Shown: positions 8,157 to 17,662, counted from the stretch's first letter. The stretch: DNA of 64,000 nt from Thiohalocapsa sp. PB-PSB1 (GCA_016745215.1 CP050890.1:1612001-1676000); one strand, 5' to 3'. Numbers and translations are program-made. The notes: a model not told the origin generated them from the sequence alone.

Positions 8157-8807
8157 TCACCAGTTCCACGGCATCATGCGTCCAGCGCGCCCCATGCTCG
8201 AATCCACACCAGCGGCCATGATCGCCATCTGTCCGCGCATCCCCTGGACTTCGGTAGCCAGTACCGGCAGCGCGTCCATTTTTCGGTCCATCGCCGCCAT
8301 CCGGCTGTTGATCGCGTGGATATCGTCTGCCATGGTTGCGACGACGCGGTAGAGTTCCGGCATGACATCCACGGAGCTGCTCATATGGGATAACACCAGC
8401 GCCACCGCAGCTCCGGTATCGAAGTTGGGCGATACCTCCACATACTCCCGCACGAGCTTGATCTGTGCTTCGAACTTCTGGAGCCGTGCGTGCTCCTCGG
8501 CCGGCAGGCTCGCCAACAGGCGTTGGTGTCGCGCCTGAGCGGCAGCGGGGTCCGACTGCGCAATACGAGGCGGCGCGAGTTGCGCCAGAAAACCGGTGGT
8601 GGTCGCAAGGGTCACGACTACCGCACCGCCGAGGATCACCAATGTGGACAGAAAAAGGCCCAGACGCAGGCGGCGTTCGGCCCGTCGAGCGGTCTCGTAG
8701 CAGGCCTCGAAGCGTTGCAGGGCCGCGGTGAGCCCAGCAATCGCGGAAGCCGTCTGCGCCGGGTCATCGATAGGATCGGGTGTCAGTTCGGGGGTTGGGT
8801 CGACCAT
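8157..8807 (-). CDS. Single-TM coiled-coil-like membrane protein, partner of the YeeE/YedE permease (unknown function)
   Basis: A 216-residue protein. An N-terminal cytoplasmic segment is rich in Pro/Asp; a charged helix (RRAERRLRLG) leads into one TM helix at about residues 48-70 (LFLSTLVILGGAVVVTLATT). A long helical domain then has many Met-Ala and Asp repeats (HAINSRMAAMDRKMDALPVLATEVQGMRGQM) and the protein ends in GRAGRMMPWNW. The gene starts 15 bp after the permease stop, so they are one transcription unit. The terminal PWNW looks like a conserved tail rather than noise. It may be an assembly or regulatory subunit for the permease; no family name can be given. Confidence 0.75.
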   Translation of the reverse strand: MVDPTPELTPDPIDDPAQTASAIAGLTAALQRFEACYETARRAERRLRLGLFLSTLVILGGAVVVTLATTTGFLAQLAPPRIAQSDPAAAQARHQRLLASLPAEEHARLQKFEAQIKLVREYVEVSPNFDTGAAVALVLSHMSSSVDVMPELYRVVATMADDIHAINSRMAAMDRKMDALPVLATEVQGMRGQMAIMAAGVDSSMGRAGRMMPWNW

Positions 8808-8822
8808 AGCGATGTCTGTGCC

Positions 8823-10298
8823 TCAGGCGGGCACGTCTTCCTTTTTCACGTGCTCTGAGTAGCTGCCTTGGTCCTCGGGGAAGTTCCGCTTGAAAAAATC
8901 GATCGACAGCTCGTCGTTCGAGGTCGTGGCGAGTGCTTTGAATGAGGTCCCAGTTAGACGCATCCCCCTTCTGACACTCCATACGACGAGTAAGACGAGC
9001 AAGGCGCCATAGACCAAGGCAACCAGCAACTGCGTCGTCGCATCTTGGCTAAAGAGCTCGGGCACGGACTTGACGTCGGTTATTACCGTGGCGCTGGCCA
9101 GGTCCTCCCACCATTCTGCACACAGGGTGTAGGGAAGATAGCCGAAAAGGAAGCCGGGGAATGCCGCAACCGCAGTGGCGTACCCGAGCCCGAGCCGCAT
9201 GTAGGTGCGAATCTCGCAGCCGATCATCGCGACCGAGCCAAACCCCTGCATCAGTGCACCCAAGACCATGACCCAAGTGGCGGTATTCTGAAAGGGGAGC
9301 TCCCTGCCGAAGATCTGCCAACCGATCATGATCGCGACCCAGAGAATGACAAACTCGATGAAAATAGCGGTGAACGGCGACATCGACCCGAACATGTACC
9401 GGGTCGCCCCAGAGATGCGTAACTGACCTTCGAACAGGCTGCAGCCGCTTTTGCGGTCGTGCTTCAGCCCCATAGAGATCTCGGGGGTCATCATCGCGCA
9501 CTCGGTGCCGAACCCGGTCTTGGCCATACCGATCCCGGCGATGATGCCGATCGAGATAAGCCAAATGGCCGCGCCCCAGCCGAAGTTGACGATTGCGTGC
9601 TGCCATCCCGCTTGACCCTCGAGCGGGTCGTGCAGGAAGGAGCTGACGATGGCGTTGGCAAAGAATAGGAGCGCGAACACGATGATCCCGATCTGCAGCC
9701 AATTTCTGCCCGGCTTGTAGTCTTTACTCATGTCCCAGGCGATGCCGTCCAGTGACATTTTGCCACCGTGCTCGTAGCCGTACCGGGCCGTCTCGCGGTT
9801 CTCTTGACCTTTGAACGCATTACCGACGCCGAGCTTAGTCATCCAGTAAAAGGTCAGGAAGCCGGCAGGCAGGATCGACACCACAAAGATCAGGGATGCG
9901 ACCGACATCGAGGAGATGCCGCCAAGGAAGTGGTGGGTGGTGCAGCCATCGGCCAATCGCGTCCCTAGGCTGAACACCAAGCCACCCCAGAAGGCCAGCC
10001 ATAGATTAACGTTGGGATAGCGTCGCCAGCTGCGCGACTCCCGTTCCATTCGGGTTACTAGCCAGGCGCCGAGGACGATGCCGATAATACCCCAATGAAC
10101 GTCGGGCTGATAGGCACGAGACCACCAATCTAGCCCGGGTGCAAGCGTTTGCTCCAATGCGGACGTCATCTGAACCAGCCCGGTTGTGAGATGGATCGGC
10201 TTGCCGAAGGCGACGTAATGCATCACTTCGGCGAGACCAACGAAGACACCACTAATCCAGAATGGCCATTGCTTGCGAAGGCTGAGCTGGGACTTCAT
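8823..10298 (-). CDS. YeeE/YedE-family (TsuA-like) thiosulfate/sulfur-compound permease
   Basis: A polytopic inner-membrane protein of 491 residues with ten or more hydrophobic segments. Conserved cysteine motifs of the family are visible: ADGCTTHHFLGG, GTECAMMTPE and AMIGCEIRTYMRLGLGYA. These correspond to the cysteine/glycine motifs that line the thiosulfate path in characterised TsuA. The start at ATG 10296-10298 is chosen because GAGG sits at ideal distance; an in-frame ATG at 10322 has no ribosome site. It forms a two-gene unit with the PWNW protein. Substrate (thiosulfate or another reduced sulfur species) is inferred from the family. Confidence 0.85.
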   Translation of the reverse strand: MKSQLSLRKQWPFWISGVFVGLAEVMHYVAFGKPIHLTTGLVQMTSALEQTLAPGLDWWSRAYQPDVHWGIIGIVLGAWLVTRMERESRSWRRYPNVNLWLAFWGGLVFSLGTRLADGCTTHHFLGGISSMSVASLIFVVSILPAGFLTFYWMTKLGVGNAFKGQENRETARYGYEHGGKMSLDGIAWDMSKDYKPGRNWLQIGIIVFALLFFANAIVSSFLHDPLEGQAGWQHAIVNFGWGAAIWLISIGIIAGIGMAKTGFGTECAMMTPEISMGLKHDRKSGCSLFEGQLRISGATRYMFGSMSPFTAIFIEFVILWVAIMIGWQIFGRELPFQNTATWVMVLGALMQGFGSVAMIGCEIRTYMRLGLGYATAVAAFPGFLFGYLPYTLCAEWWEDLASATVITDVKSVPELFSQDATTQLLVALVYGALLVLLVVWSVRRGMRLTGTSFKALATTSNDELSIDFFKRNFPEDQGSYSEHVKKEDVPA

Positions 10299-10552
10299 AC
10301 GACCCTCTTTCGCGGAACTCATACTAGAAGGTTGGTAGGAGATTCAATCACAAACGCTAACTACAATAAAGTCGACCGCTAGCAATACAACCCATTAACA
10401 CGCGTGGTTGCAGAGCGCTGAGAAGCTTTTTAGGTCGACTATCAGAGGGTGATCGGTGTATTGGTCCGAACGCAAAGCGACTGAATGTACGATGCGACAC
10501 AGAGAAAGACGGATCGACTGAGAAACCAGTTGATCATAGAAGAAGCAGGACG

Positions 10553-10784
10553 CTTAGTCGCGGTTCATGAATAACCTATACAATGCTATCCAGACATCGG
10601 CGGAGTGCAATCGGGGTCGGGGTCGCTATCGGAATCGGAATCGGAATCGAATCCGCTCATCGATCAAAGCAGCCAGCTCGATACCAATCCCTAATGTTGA
10701 CCTTGACACCGATCCCGACACCGACTCAGCATCCATAAACCGGGAAGCGCTTGTTTTAGTGAGACTGCAGATTTCGACAGCCTA
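10553..10784 (+). repeat. Chimeric repeat: four-helix-gene leader fused to the right half of MITE1
   Basis: The left part (from CTTAGTCGCGGTTCATGAAT) is nearly identical to the leader at 12172-12270. The right part from the GGAATC hexamer array onward is the right half of MITE1, ending in the terminal repeat ATTTCGACAGCCTA. The left MITE1 end is missing. The join falls in the shared hexamer array. Confidence 0.7.
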
Positions 10785-10789
10785 GCCTC

Positions 10790-11067
10790 GAGGCACAAAC
10801 CAACGCACGACCCGTTGCGCAACAGCGTATTTGAATCGAGGTGATAGCGGCCTCGGATAACCCGGGTAACTCGCTGATGCGCAGGGTGTCATCGTCGAGA
10901 GAGAACAGCGCATCGACGACGTAGCAGTGAACATGGATGTGTTCGTTCAGGGCAGCGCCAAAGCGACGCATGAAACTGACCGCACCAAAGCGCGCAGTCG
11001 GCGGCACATCAGGGCAGCGCTTAAGCAATTCCTTCTGCACGATGCCTAAGAAATAACCGCAACACAA
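10790..11067 (-). pseudogene. IS91-family transposase fragment
   Basis: A short piece reads ARFGAVSFMRRFGAALNEH, then IHVHCYVVDALF. This resembles the HUH/Y2 transposase core of IS91-type elements (GAVxFxHRFGxALNxHxHFHC), including the HVHC pair of metal-binding histidines. Both ends are lost and the downstream side runs straight into the chimeric MITE1. Not functional. Confidence 0.6.
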
Positions 11068-11164
11068 TGCGGACCACCCGCGGGTCGTTCTCGCGGAAAT
11101 ACCGCTAGCGTTTAAGGACAGACAACACCCACTGCCTTATGGCGGTGGCCATTGCTCGGTTCCA

Positions 11165-11282
11165 AGAAAAGTGGGAAGAAAAGTGGGTGTCCTTTTTCGT
11201 AGCCATCCTTTTTCGTAGCCAGGTGTCCTTTTTCGTAGCCAAGAAAAGTGGGTGTCCTTTTTCGTGGCACGCTTTTTCGTGG
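11165..11282 (+). repeat. Short degenerate direct repeats (GTGTCCTTTTTCGTAGCC type)
   Basis: Several partial copies of a 17-24 bp unit containing CCTTTTTCGT(A/G)GC lie head to tail, directly before the trkH relic. This is where the trkH homology begins, so the repeats mark the truncation point. A GGGTGTCCTTTT match recurs at about 58036. Confidence 0.65.
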
Positions 11283-11288
11283 CACGGC

Positions 11289-11828
11289 GTGCGCGAAGCT
11301 GCCTTTACTGTCGTATCGCTGGTAACCAGCACCGGCTTTGCCACTGTGGACCATGTCCACTGGCCGGATTTCCTGCCGGTGCTGCTGTTGCTGCTGGCCT
11401 TTGTCGGCGGCTGCGGCGGTTCAACCGCCGGAGGTATGAAGGTAATGCGGGCGATGCTGCTGGCCAAGCAAGGATTCTACGAGGTGCGGCGGTTGATTCA
11501 TCCCCGTGCCATGACCAAGCTGCGGATTGGTCGCCGCGTCGTGGACGCGCAGCTCATGCAATCCGTCTGGGGCTATTTCGCGCTGTATATGATCACCTTC
11601 GTCATCTGCGGTCTATGAATGATCCATGCCGGCCTGGAGCCAGTGTCCGCCTTTTCCGCAGTGGCCACCAGCATCAATAACCTGGGGCCGGGTCTGGGCG
11701 AGGTCGCCTACAGCTTCCAGGGCGTCAGCGACCAGGGCAAGCTCGTTGCCGTCGCCGCAATGCTGCTCGGGCGATTGGAGATCTTTACCATCTTGGTGTT
11801 GCTGATGCCAGAATTCTGGCGCGGGTGA
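11289..11828 (+). pseudogene. trkH: C-terminal remnant of Trk potassium uptake protein TrkH
   Basis: The frame reads REAAFTVVSLVTSTGFAT, then PDFLPVLLLLLAFVGGCGGS, TAGGMKVMR and further on SAFSAVATSINNLGPGLGEV. These are the third and fourth pore-loop regions of TrkH (TSTGF and the NNLGPG segment). The first two thirds of the protein are missing, replaced by short direct repeats, and an in-frame TGA at 11616-11618 interrupts the rest (FVICGL stop MIHAGLEP). The remaining reading frame is otherwise intact to 11828, so the loss looks fairly recent. The intact potassium channel at 26.8-28.6 kb is unrelated to this copy. Confidence 0.85.
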
Positions 11829-11920
11829 GCGCGAGGACCATCGATGCATCTTCGAGATTGCCGATGGGGCAAGTCTGCGTTTTCTGGTGACGCGGCTCCA
11901 GCCGCGTTATCCGCACGACC

Positions 11921-12081
11921 AAGGCGATTGCCAGAGAGAGACTAACTAGCGCCGGATTCTCGTTCGCTTTCGCGAAGCGGCAACCCGCCCCCCGTAGTCG
12001 CTCTAAGGGCGGTTTGCCGCAACGTCGATGCCGGACGAGAGGACAAGCCAGATGGTCTGTTTCTCGACAGAAATCGCCTGA
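11921..12081 (-). repeat. MITE2 copy (inverted orientation)
   Basis: About 160 bp with ends AAGGCGATTGCC and GAAATCGCCT and a diverged central palindrome around the GGCAACCCGCCC motif. It matches the family at 16201, 41775, 43762 and elsewhere. Confidence 0.8.
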
Positions 12082-12171
12082 ATTCTGCTTGCTGAGGCCG
12101 CGAACGAGTGACAGTGGCAGATGGCCTGTGTGACGCTGGAATTTCTTCGCTGAGGTAACGAAAATGGAGCT

Positions 12172-12270
12172 TAGTCGCGGTTCATGAATAACCTATACAA
12201 CGCTATCCAGACGTCGGCGGAGTGCAATCGGGATCGGGGTCGCTATCGGAATCGGAATCGGAATCGAGAG
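12172..12270 (+). repeat. Leader repeat of the four-helix-bundle gene
   Basis: Nearly identical to 10553-10650, including an array of GGAATC hexamers. Here it leads directly into the start of the four-helix-bundle relic, so it is probably that gene's own 5' region. Confidence 0.65.
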
Positions 12271-12281
12271 AGAAAACGCCC

Positions 12282-12668
12282 TATGCCATTCGGTCATGAG
12301 AAGCTCGACGTCTGGCGTGCGGCCATCGAGTAGGTCGGCTCGGCCTAGCGCGACTGCGAGCATGTGAAAGGACAGCGTAACGCGAAGGATCAACGCCTGT
12401 GCGCATCTTAGGCGCGCATCGCAGGCCATCGCGCTGAAGATTGCCGAGGGTAACGGCAAAGCGACGAGCGGGGATCGACGCCGGTCGTTTGAAATCGCAC
12501 GAGGCTCGGCGCTGGAGTGCGCTGCGATTCAGGACGTGCTCGCTGGTGTGCGATGCGTTGTCCGCAGACGACAACAGCAAGCAAAAGGCACTGCTCGATC
12601 GTCGTGTGGCCATGCTCACGAAGCGCGGACAGCGTGGCTGCGCGGTCAGCGAGGAGCTTGGCGGATAG
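12282..12668 (+). pseudogene. Degraded four-helix-bundle protein gene (23S rRNA intervening-sequence type)
   Basis: It begins MPFGHEKLDVWRAAIE, a classic start of the family, then meets several in-frame stops. Homology continues across three frames: KGQRNAKDQRL; IALKIAEGNGKATSGDRRRS; FEIARGSALECAAIQDVL; and LSADDNSKQKALLDRRVAML followed by GQRGCAVSEELGG. The full family length (about 120 residues) is covered, but with at least three stops and two frameshifts. The sequence just after the stop has GATACCGACGCCGAC repeats, akin to the arrays inside MITE1. Clearly dead. Confidence 0.85.
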
Positions 12669-13653
12669 CGGGTTGGTCAGTTCGATACCGACGCCGACGC
12701 CGATAGCGGTACCGAATGAGTCGGCAGGCGACACCCAAGCCAAAAACCTGTTTAGCTTGTTTCTGCACCATCACTTCGTGACCAGGCAAGAGACGCCGGG
12801 CTTCACTCGGCGCGTTTATCACGCCTATAGCGACAATCTGTATTGTCGCATCTGCCTGGCCAAGATTCGCGTAACCCATTAATCTAAATGGCTTAAGCTC
12901 CAATCCAGAATTTCACGTGAATGGCTACAGCGAGCACTGGTATCTTAGTAATTTATTGATTTTAAAGTGTAAAGCAGTGCTGAACCAGTGCATGGCTAAT
13001 TTTCGCCTTGTTCAGCATGATGTTGCAAGCGACGAAGTGCATTTGCATGGCTACAAAATGAAAAATTACAAACCAATAAAAGTCTTTTATATCAGTATCT
13101 TATAGCAAAAAACGGGCAAAATTGCCAGGGAAAACCGGTATTGTGCGAGCATCGAAAATCGGATGCTACCTTGGACAAAGCAGTCGGCACAGGCATCCAG
13201 TAGATTCCTGATTGGTGTCGTCAATGACGCAAGAGTACCGATGCACCGGAATCTCGCACCTTGGCCGGAGCCTCCACCGCAGCAAAATCGCGCGTTAGGT
13301 CGGCGTCTTTCTCCCTGTTTGCCGTGGCGCTGCCTGGACGATAACCCTAGAACTGCGCCCAGTGCCCGTTGAACATTGCTCCAGAATAACATTGCTCCAG
13401 AATAACGCCGCGGATTGTCGGAGTGGCCTATGACCTCTCGACATGTCGGGACAGCCGATCAGGCTTCCCTTTGGCCCAGTTAGCATGGTCTTACCCGTGA
13501 GGATTTTGTTTGGCTCATTGGGCAGGGCGCTTGCACGGCAACCCGCGGCAAATCCTTTCACAGAGTGCGCGCTGTCCATCGGCATGCGAACGGTCGATCC
13601 ATCGCCCGCTTCCCTGTTTGCCGCCTGCAGTTTGCTGCGTCTTCGGTCGTTGG
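12669..13653. other. Gene-poor stretch with an AT-rich island
   Basis: No supportable gene. About 12900-13160 is markedly AT-richer than its surroundings, suggesting foreign DNA. A 16-bp unit (ATTGCTCCAGAATAAC) is repeated exactly twice at 13374-13405. Short ORFs here show no family resemblance. Confidence 0.5.
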
Positions 13654-14100
13654 TCAACGCGCAACCAGGATCACTTTGTCGCCAACCCGGATCAGACCGC
13701 CCTCGCGGACCCGATAACAATGGCCGGCATGGCGCCCCAAGGCCTTGGCCATCCCTTTGCCGGAGACGCGATCAAGATAGCCGCAGGGTGGCCGCAGCCG
13801 ATGCCAGACGAGCAGCGCCTCTCCGATGCGTACATCCCGTCCGCGCAAATCGGCCCGTGCCAGGCCTTGGACGACCAGGTTGCGTCGATGCTGACCGGCA
13901 CCGAGCTGTACAGCGTGGCGGCGTTCGGCACGCACCAGATCCTCGGCATGGATCAGAGTCAACTGGCAGCCATCGGTCAGCCGCCAAAACCCTTGCCCCT
14001 CGGCATAGCGATCTTCGGCCAGTCCGGCATCGACCACTGCTCTTGCTGTATCGCACGAGCGCATCGGTGCACCCGCCCGCTCCGCGATGAAAATCGCCAT
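13654..14100 (-). CDS. MOSC-domain protein
   Basis: A small single-domain MOSC (molybdenum cofactor sulfurase C-terminal-like) protein of 148 residues. It starts MAIFIAERAGAPM, followed by LAEDRYAEGQGFW, LTLIHAEDL, and the conserved cysteine in LRPPCGYLD, the presumed sulfur carrier. The ORF extends upstream to 14271, but that extension is translated from one arm of an inverted repeat (14247-14276) and cannot be ancestral, so the start is placed at 14098-14100. A GTG/ATG slightly upstream (MWNMHIRAR) is possible. Role: probably metal-sulfur transfer to a molybdoenzyme or detoxification, inferred from family. Confidence 0.8.
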   Translation of the reverse strand: MAIFIAERAGAPMRSCDTARAVVDAGLAEDRYAEGQGFWRLTDGCQLTLIHAEDLVRAERRHAVQLGAGQHRRNLVVQGLARADLRGRDVRIGEALLVWHRLRPPCGYLDRVSGKGMAKALGRHAGHCYRVREGGLIRVGDKVILVAR

Positions 14101-14246
14101 CAGCCGGCCGCTGTCGGGGAGTCCGGCGCGAGCGCGGATGTGCATATTCCACATCCCATGGAGCCAAGATCGCAAAGTACTCAAAAACAGGTCCTCATTG
14201 ACGTTTGTTACCAATTTGCCATGCTGCAGGAAGGCGAGCGCAGCAA

Positions 14247-14456
14247 CGTAGGGCGGGAAAGCGAAGCGCATCCCGCGCGTTGCGCTTCGCCAGGGTTAAG
14301 CCCTGCACCTGTGCGCTGGCGGCAAGCAGACCATGGATTACCAACCGTCGCCTCTAGTTCAATGGCTCACACAGAGCGCCTCCCGGGCAGCGTGTCAATG
14401 ATATCGTGAATGGAAATACGAGAATGGCGGGATGCGCTTCGCTTTCCCGCCCTACG
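14247..14456. repeat. Element with 30-bp perfect inverted ends upstream of the MOSC gene
   Basis: Bases 14247-14276 and 14427-14456 are reverse complements (CGTAGGGCGGGAAAGC... and its mirror) about 150 bp apart, the pattern of a MITE-like insertion. It covers the apparent 5' end of the MOSC ORF. Confidence 0.8.
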
Positions 14457-14569
14457 CGTTACGAGCTGGACTTGATGATTCACAGCAGTCGTGCATGACC
14501 GACGGATTTGCAGCAGGATGCAATCGGGGTGCGAGATCATGCTGGGAGCCGCTGAGGCGTTCCTTTTTC

Positions 14570-14657
14570 GTTTTTCGCCGTTGCAAGAAATATGATGACG
14601 ACCACGATGACGACCACGACAGCAAACGCTCTCGCGATTTCCGCAGCAGAGCATTAG
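14570..14657 (+). repeat. MITE3 partial copy
   Basis: Right two thirds of MITE3 (ATGACGACCACGATGACG ... CTCTCGCGATTTCCGCAGCA ... GCATTAG). Its end overlaps the 3' end of the next gene and supplies that gene's stop codon. Confidence 0.75.
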
Positions 14658-15388
14658 TGGAGTGGTGGGGTCGGCCATTTCTCGATCTGGCGGCGCAGCA
14701 CTTCGGTAACGGCTTCAGGCACATTCGAAACCGCGGCCTGTCGCATGCCATCGGCAAGGAAGCCGGGCATGTCATAGGGCAGCCGACGACCCATTGTCTC
14801 GAAGGTTTGTTCCATCAGTTCCGGGTCCAGCGAGCGGGTAGCGGCGATGCCTGCGTTCAAATTGATGACACGCCAGGGGCGCCAGGCGTTGCCTCGCTCC
14901 TCGTCCAGCTGCAGCCGCCGCGAAGCCGCTTCAATGACCTCCTCCATCAATCCGCACATGACATGCAGCTCAGCGGTCTCGCTTGTACCGTTCACAAGCA
15001 TGCCGAAGCCGTCGGCGGTACCCTCGAGATTGTCGATGGTGGCGCCATTGCGCGCGACCCAGACCCCCATGGAGGCAAACATTCGCGCGACGATGTTGCG
15101 CTTGTCCATGATCTCGAGCTTGCGCACCAGGAAAGCCAGGCGGTCCATCAGGTCTAGGCCGTAGGCGCAGAACTCGGTGAATTCATCCGCTTCCAGATAG
15201 CCGGCACCCGCCTCGAGGGCCCCTGCGACCTCGAAGAATTCAGACAGCGCCCGCGCCAGCATCAGCGCGCCGTCATCCTCTCCAATGATCTCTCGGGCTT
15301 CCTCTTCCCGGCACAGGATCGCCTGCATCACCTGCAATGCGAGATCGGAAATGGTGTTGATTTCAATAACAAGAGGATTGGTGGACAT
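14654..15388 (-). CDS. Unknown helical protein, 244 residues
   Basis: A soluble, mostly alpha-helical acidic protein starting MSTNPLVIEINTISDLALQV. No signal peptide or TM segment and no recognised motif. The composition (EEEAREIIGEDDGALMLARA; DELTEF-like acidic helices) is like a regulatory or chaperone-like bundle, but no function is claimed. The last codons and the TAA stop lie in the end of a MITE3 copy, so the original C-terminus may have been replaced. It stands alone; upstream 15389-15500 would hold its promoter. Confidence 0.7.
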   Translation of the reverse strand: MSTNPLVIEINTISDLALQVMQAILCREEEAREIIGEDDGALMLARALSEFFEVAGALEAGAGYLEADEFTEFCAYGLDLMDRLAFLVRKLEIMDKRNIVARMFASMGVWVARNGATIDNLEGTADGFGMLVNGTSETAELHVMCGLMEEVIEAASRRLQLDEERGNAWRPWRVINLNAGIAATRSLDPELMEQTFETMGRRLPYDMPGFLADGMRQAAVSNVPEAVTEVLRRQIEKWPTPPLH

Positions 15389-16200
15389 TGTGTTCTCGGT
15401 ACCCTTCGTGGTTAATCTTATTTGTGAATTTCTGGAATACTGTCACAATCTCGGAGCTTGCGCAGCGATGTACTTGGTTAGCAAATGCGAATGCTATGCG
15501 GTTGCATCGAGGTTTGATTCACTGCGGAAACGCAGAAAACCCAGAGAAGAGGGTGCATGCGCCTGGCCCTCTGCGCACTCTGCGGTGCATATTCTTCGGA
15601 TCGGCCATGCAAGACGATCCAGACGCAGCGGGCAAGCTGGGCCGCGCAGCAAACAAGCTCGATGAGTTCGGCGCCCAGCCTTGTTAAGTTACACCCTTCT
15701 AAGTCAGCACCCGGTGGACAATGGAGCTCACTTGTTGGCGATACAGCGGGACTTGATCGACTCTATCGGCCCCTTGCGATAGATAGGCTGGGGGCGTTGT
15801 CGCTGGTGTTGTGTCGAGATGGCGGTTGCCGGCCATTCCCTCGAGCCGGCCGGGTCTCCCAGCGACAACCAATTCATGCGATCTGTACCATTGGGAATTC
15901 CCCACCGAAGAGCGCCTTGAACCGAATCAGGCAACGACATGGCCATCCAGCAATGCCCAAGAAATAAAATGCTGCCAGTATTCCGATCCGCCCCAGCGAC
16001 AACCTGGCTGGAGAATCGACTAAGGCAGCCAAGTCCGTTTTCTGAGCCCTGTCTTTGCCCTCGGGCGCCGGCAACGTTGCCGAGAATGACCGCGGTTTGG
16101 CCCATGTTATCTGTAGCGGGTCTCTAATCTCTGCCCAATCTAGAGTACGGACGATGGCAAGGCGCGGTATATCCTGAAGGCGGATCATCGCAGCGGGGCT
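15389..16200. other. Intergenic stretch with a palindromic-repeat remnant, no supported gene
   Basis: A degraded copy of the 84-bp palindromic element (compare 63459-63542) occupies about 15518-15594 (CACTGCGGAAACGCAG ... CTCTGCGCACTCTGCGGTG). The rest shows no ORF with family resemblance. Confidence 0.5.
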
Positions 16201-16362
16201 TAAGGCGATTTCTGTCGAGAAATAGACCACCTGGCTTGTCTTCTGGTCCGGCCTCGACGTCGCGGCAACCCGCCCATGGACCGACTATGGGCGGGTTGCC
16301 GCTTCGCAAAGGCGAACGAGAATCCGGCGCCAGTTGGTCTGTTTCTCTCCGGCAATCGCCTA
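16201..16362 (+). repeat. MITE2 copy (complete)
   Basis: A full 162-bp copy: ends TAAGGCGATTTCTGTC and CTCCGGCAATCGCCTAA, centre a long hairpin GGCAACCCGCCCAT/ATGGGCGGGTTGCC. Used here as the reference copy. Confidence 0.9.
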
Positions 16363-16563
16363 AGCACTCGACAAGCTGGCTGAAGCTGGGAAGGCGTCGC
16401 TATTTGTGATGTTCCTGCACCGGTTTCTCGATCCGCTGCCGATCATTTTTCGTCACGGGCGGTTCGGTATATCCTATTCGCTCAACAGCGCTCGGCATCA
16501 TCTCTGGGACCGGCGCAAGACCGTGATAGTTAAAGCCTAACGTTCATTGATCGGAGAACCAGC

Positions 16564-17136
16564 ATGCCCAGATCATCAGCACCGCATATCTATCAACTCA
16601 AAATTTCGCTGAAGGGGGCCAAGCCGCCGATCTGGCGTCGAGTACTGGTAAAGAGCGACATCGATCTCGGCACCCTGCATGAGGTCATTCAGGCCGCGAT
16701 GGGCTGGCTTAACTGCCATATGCACCAATTCGTCGTCGGGGGAACTCTGATCGGTGTCCAGGATGACAACGACTTCGGCTTGGATATGGATGTGGAAGAC
16801 GAGCGCAAGTGGCGCATAGACCATGTCCTGCGCGGGGAGAAAGACAAACTGCACTATGAGTACGACTTCGGCGATGACTGGCAACACCAGATCACGCTGG
16901 AGAAGATTCTGCCTTTCGACCCGAAGGAGCGCCTGCCGCGTTGCGTCACGGGCCGGCGCGCTTGCCCGCCCGAGGACTGCGGTGGGATCTGGGGCTATGA
17001 AGAGCTGCTGGAGATCTTGGACGATCCAACGCATCCGGAATATGACGAAATTCTGGAATGGCTGGGCGATGAGTTCGATCCGGCGTATTTCGAGACCGAA
17101 GTGACCAACGCGATGTTGAAGACATTCGTGAACTGA
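16564..17136 (+). CDS. Plasmid pRiA4b ORF-3 family protein
   Basis: A 190-residue protein of the PF07929 family (IS1096 TnpR-like / pRiA4b ORF-3). Diagnostic segments are IYQLKISLKGAKPPIWRRV near the start, LHEVIQAAMGWLNCHMHQF, the acidic YEYDFGDDWQHQI, and CVTGRRACPPEDCGGIWGYE. The ATG follows GGAGAACC. Proteins of this family are common in mobile and accessory DNA; biochemical function is unsettled. Length is typical and the frame intact. Confidence 0.9.
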   Translation: MPRSSAPHIYQLKISLKGAKPPIWRRVLVKSDIDLGTLHEVIQAAMGWLNCHMHQFVVGGTLIGVQDDNDFGLDMDVEDERKWRIDHVLRGEKDKLHYEYDFGDDWQHQITLEKILPFDPKERLPRCVTGRRACPPEDCGGIWGYEELLEILDDPTHPEYDEILEWLGDEFDPAYFETEVTNAMLKTFVN

Positions 17137-17297
17137 GCCAATGCCGGGTTCATCAGCGCCTCCGGCGAGGCCATCGACCAGCCCGGCTGCATCCAGATGC
17201 ACTTCCGGCTGAGCCTGATTTCGATCAAATGGTGGGCGTAATAGAATGACGTAGTCAGCCCTGAGGATGAAGGTCAACTGTCTTGGTACGCTTAAGC

Positions 17298-17489
17298 ATG
17301 TTCTCGCAGAATCAATTGAATTGCGAATTCAAGGCTTTCAAAGACGAGATATGTGCTTTCAAGAACGAGATGCGCGATGTCAAAGACGAGATAACGAATT
17401 TCCAAGGACGAGACCGGTTGGATCACAAGGTCTTCGGCATGCCCATCCTGAAAGGGCAGTACCCTAGCAGGATAGGGGTCTGCCCCTGA
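17298..17489 (+). CDS. Small coiled-coil protein (unknown)
   Basis: A 63-residue ORF starting MFSQNQLNCEFKAFKDEI, with three near-heptad units of the type FKDEI/FKNEM/VKDEI that match a short coiled coil. The underlying DNA is a degenerate 21-bp tandem repeat, so the pattern could also be a by-product of repeats. No clear ribosome site. Low certainty that it is expressed. Confidence 0.35.
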   Translation: MFSQNQLNCEFKAFKDEICAFKNEMRDVKDEITNFQGRDRLDHKVFGMPILKGQYPSRIGVCP

Positions 17490-17559
17490 GATACCCCGAC
17501 AAACCGACTCTGGCATTTGGAGGGTTTTCCCGCGGTCGATTCTTGTCGTGTAGCTGGCG

Positions 17560-17662
17560 CGTCGCCCGCAAGCGGGCTGGCGCGTCGCCCGCAAGCGGGC
17601 TCCTACAAGCCGATGGGGACGGCCGACCTAGGAGCCCGCTTGCGGGCGAATAGGCCGACGCC
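17560..17662. repeat. REP/BIME-like palindromes (GCCCGCAAGCGGGC)
   Basis: Two direct copies of the GCCCGCAAGCGGGC palindrome are followed by an inverted one (AGGAGCCCGCTTGCGGGCGA). The same unit recurs at about 18011-18075 and 47150-47215. Confidence 0.8.
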
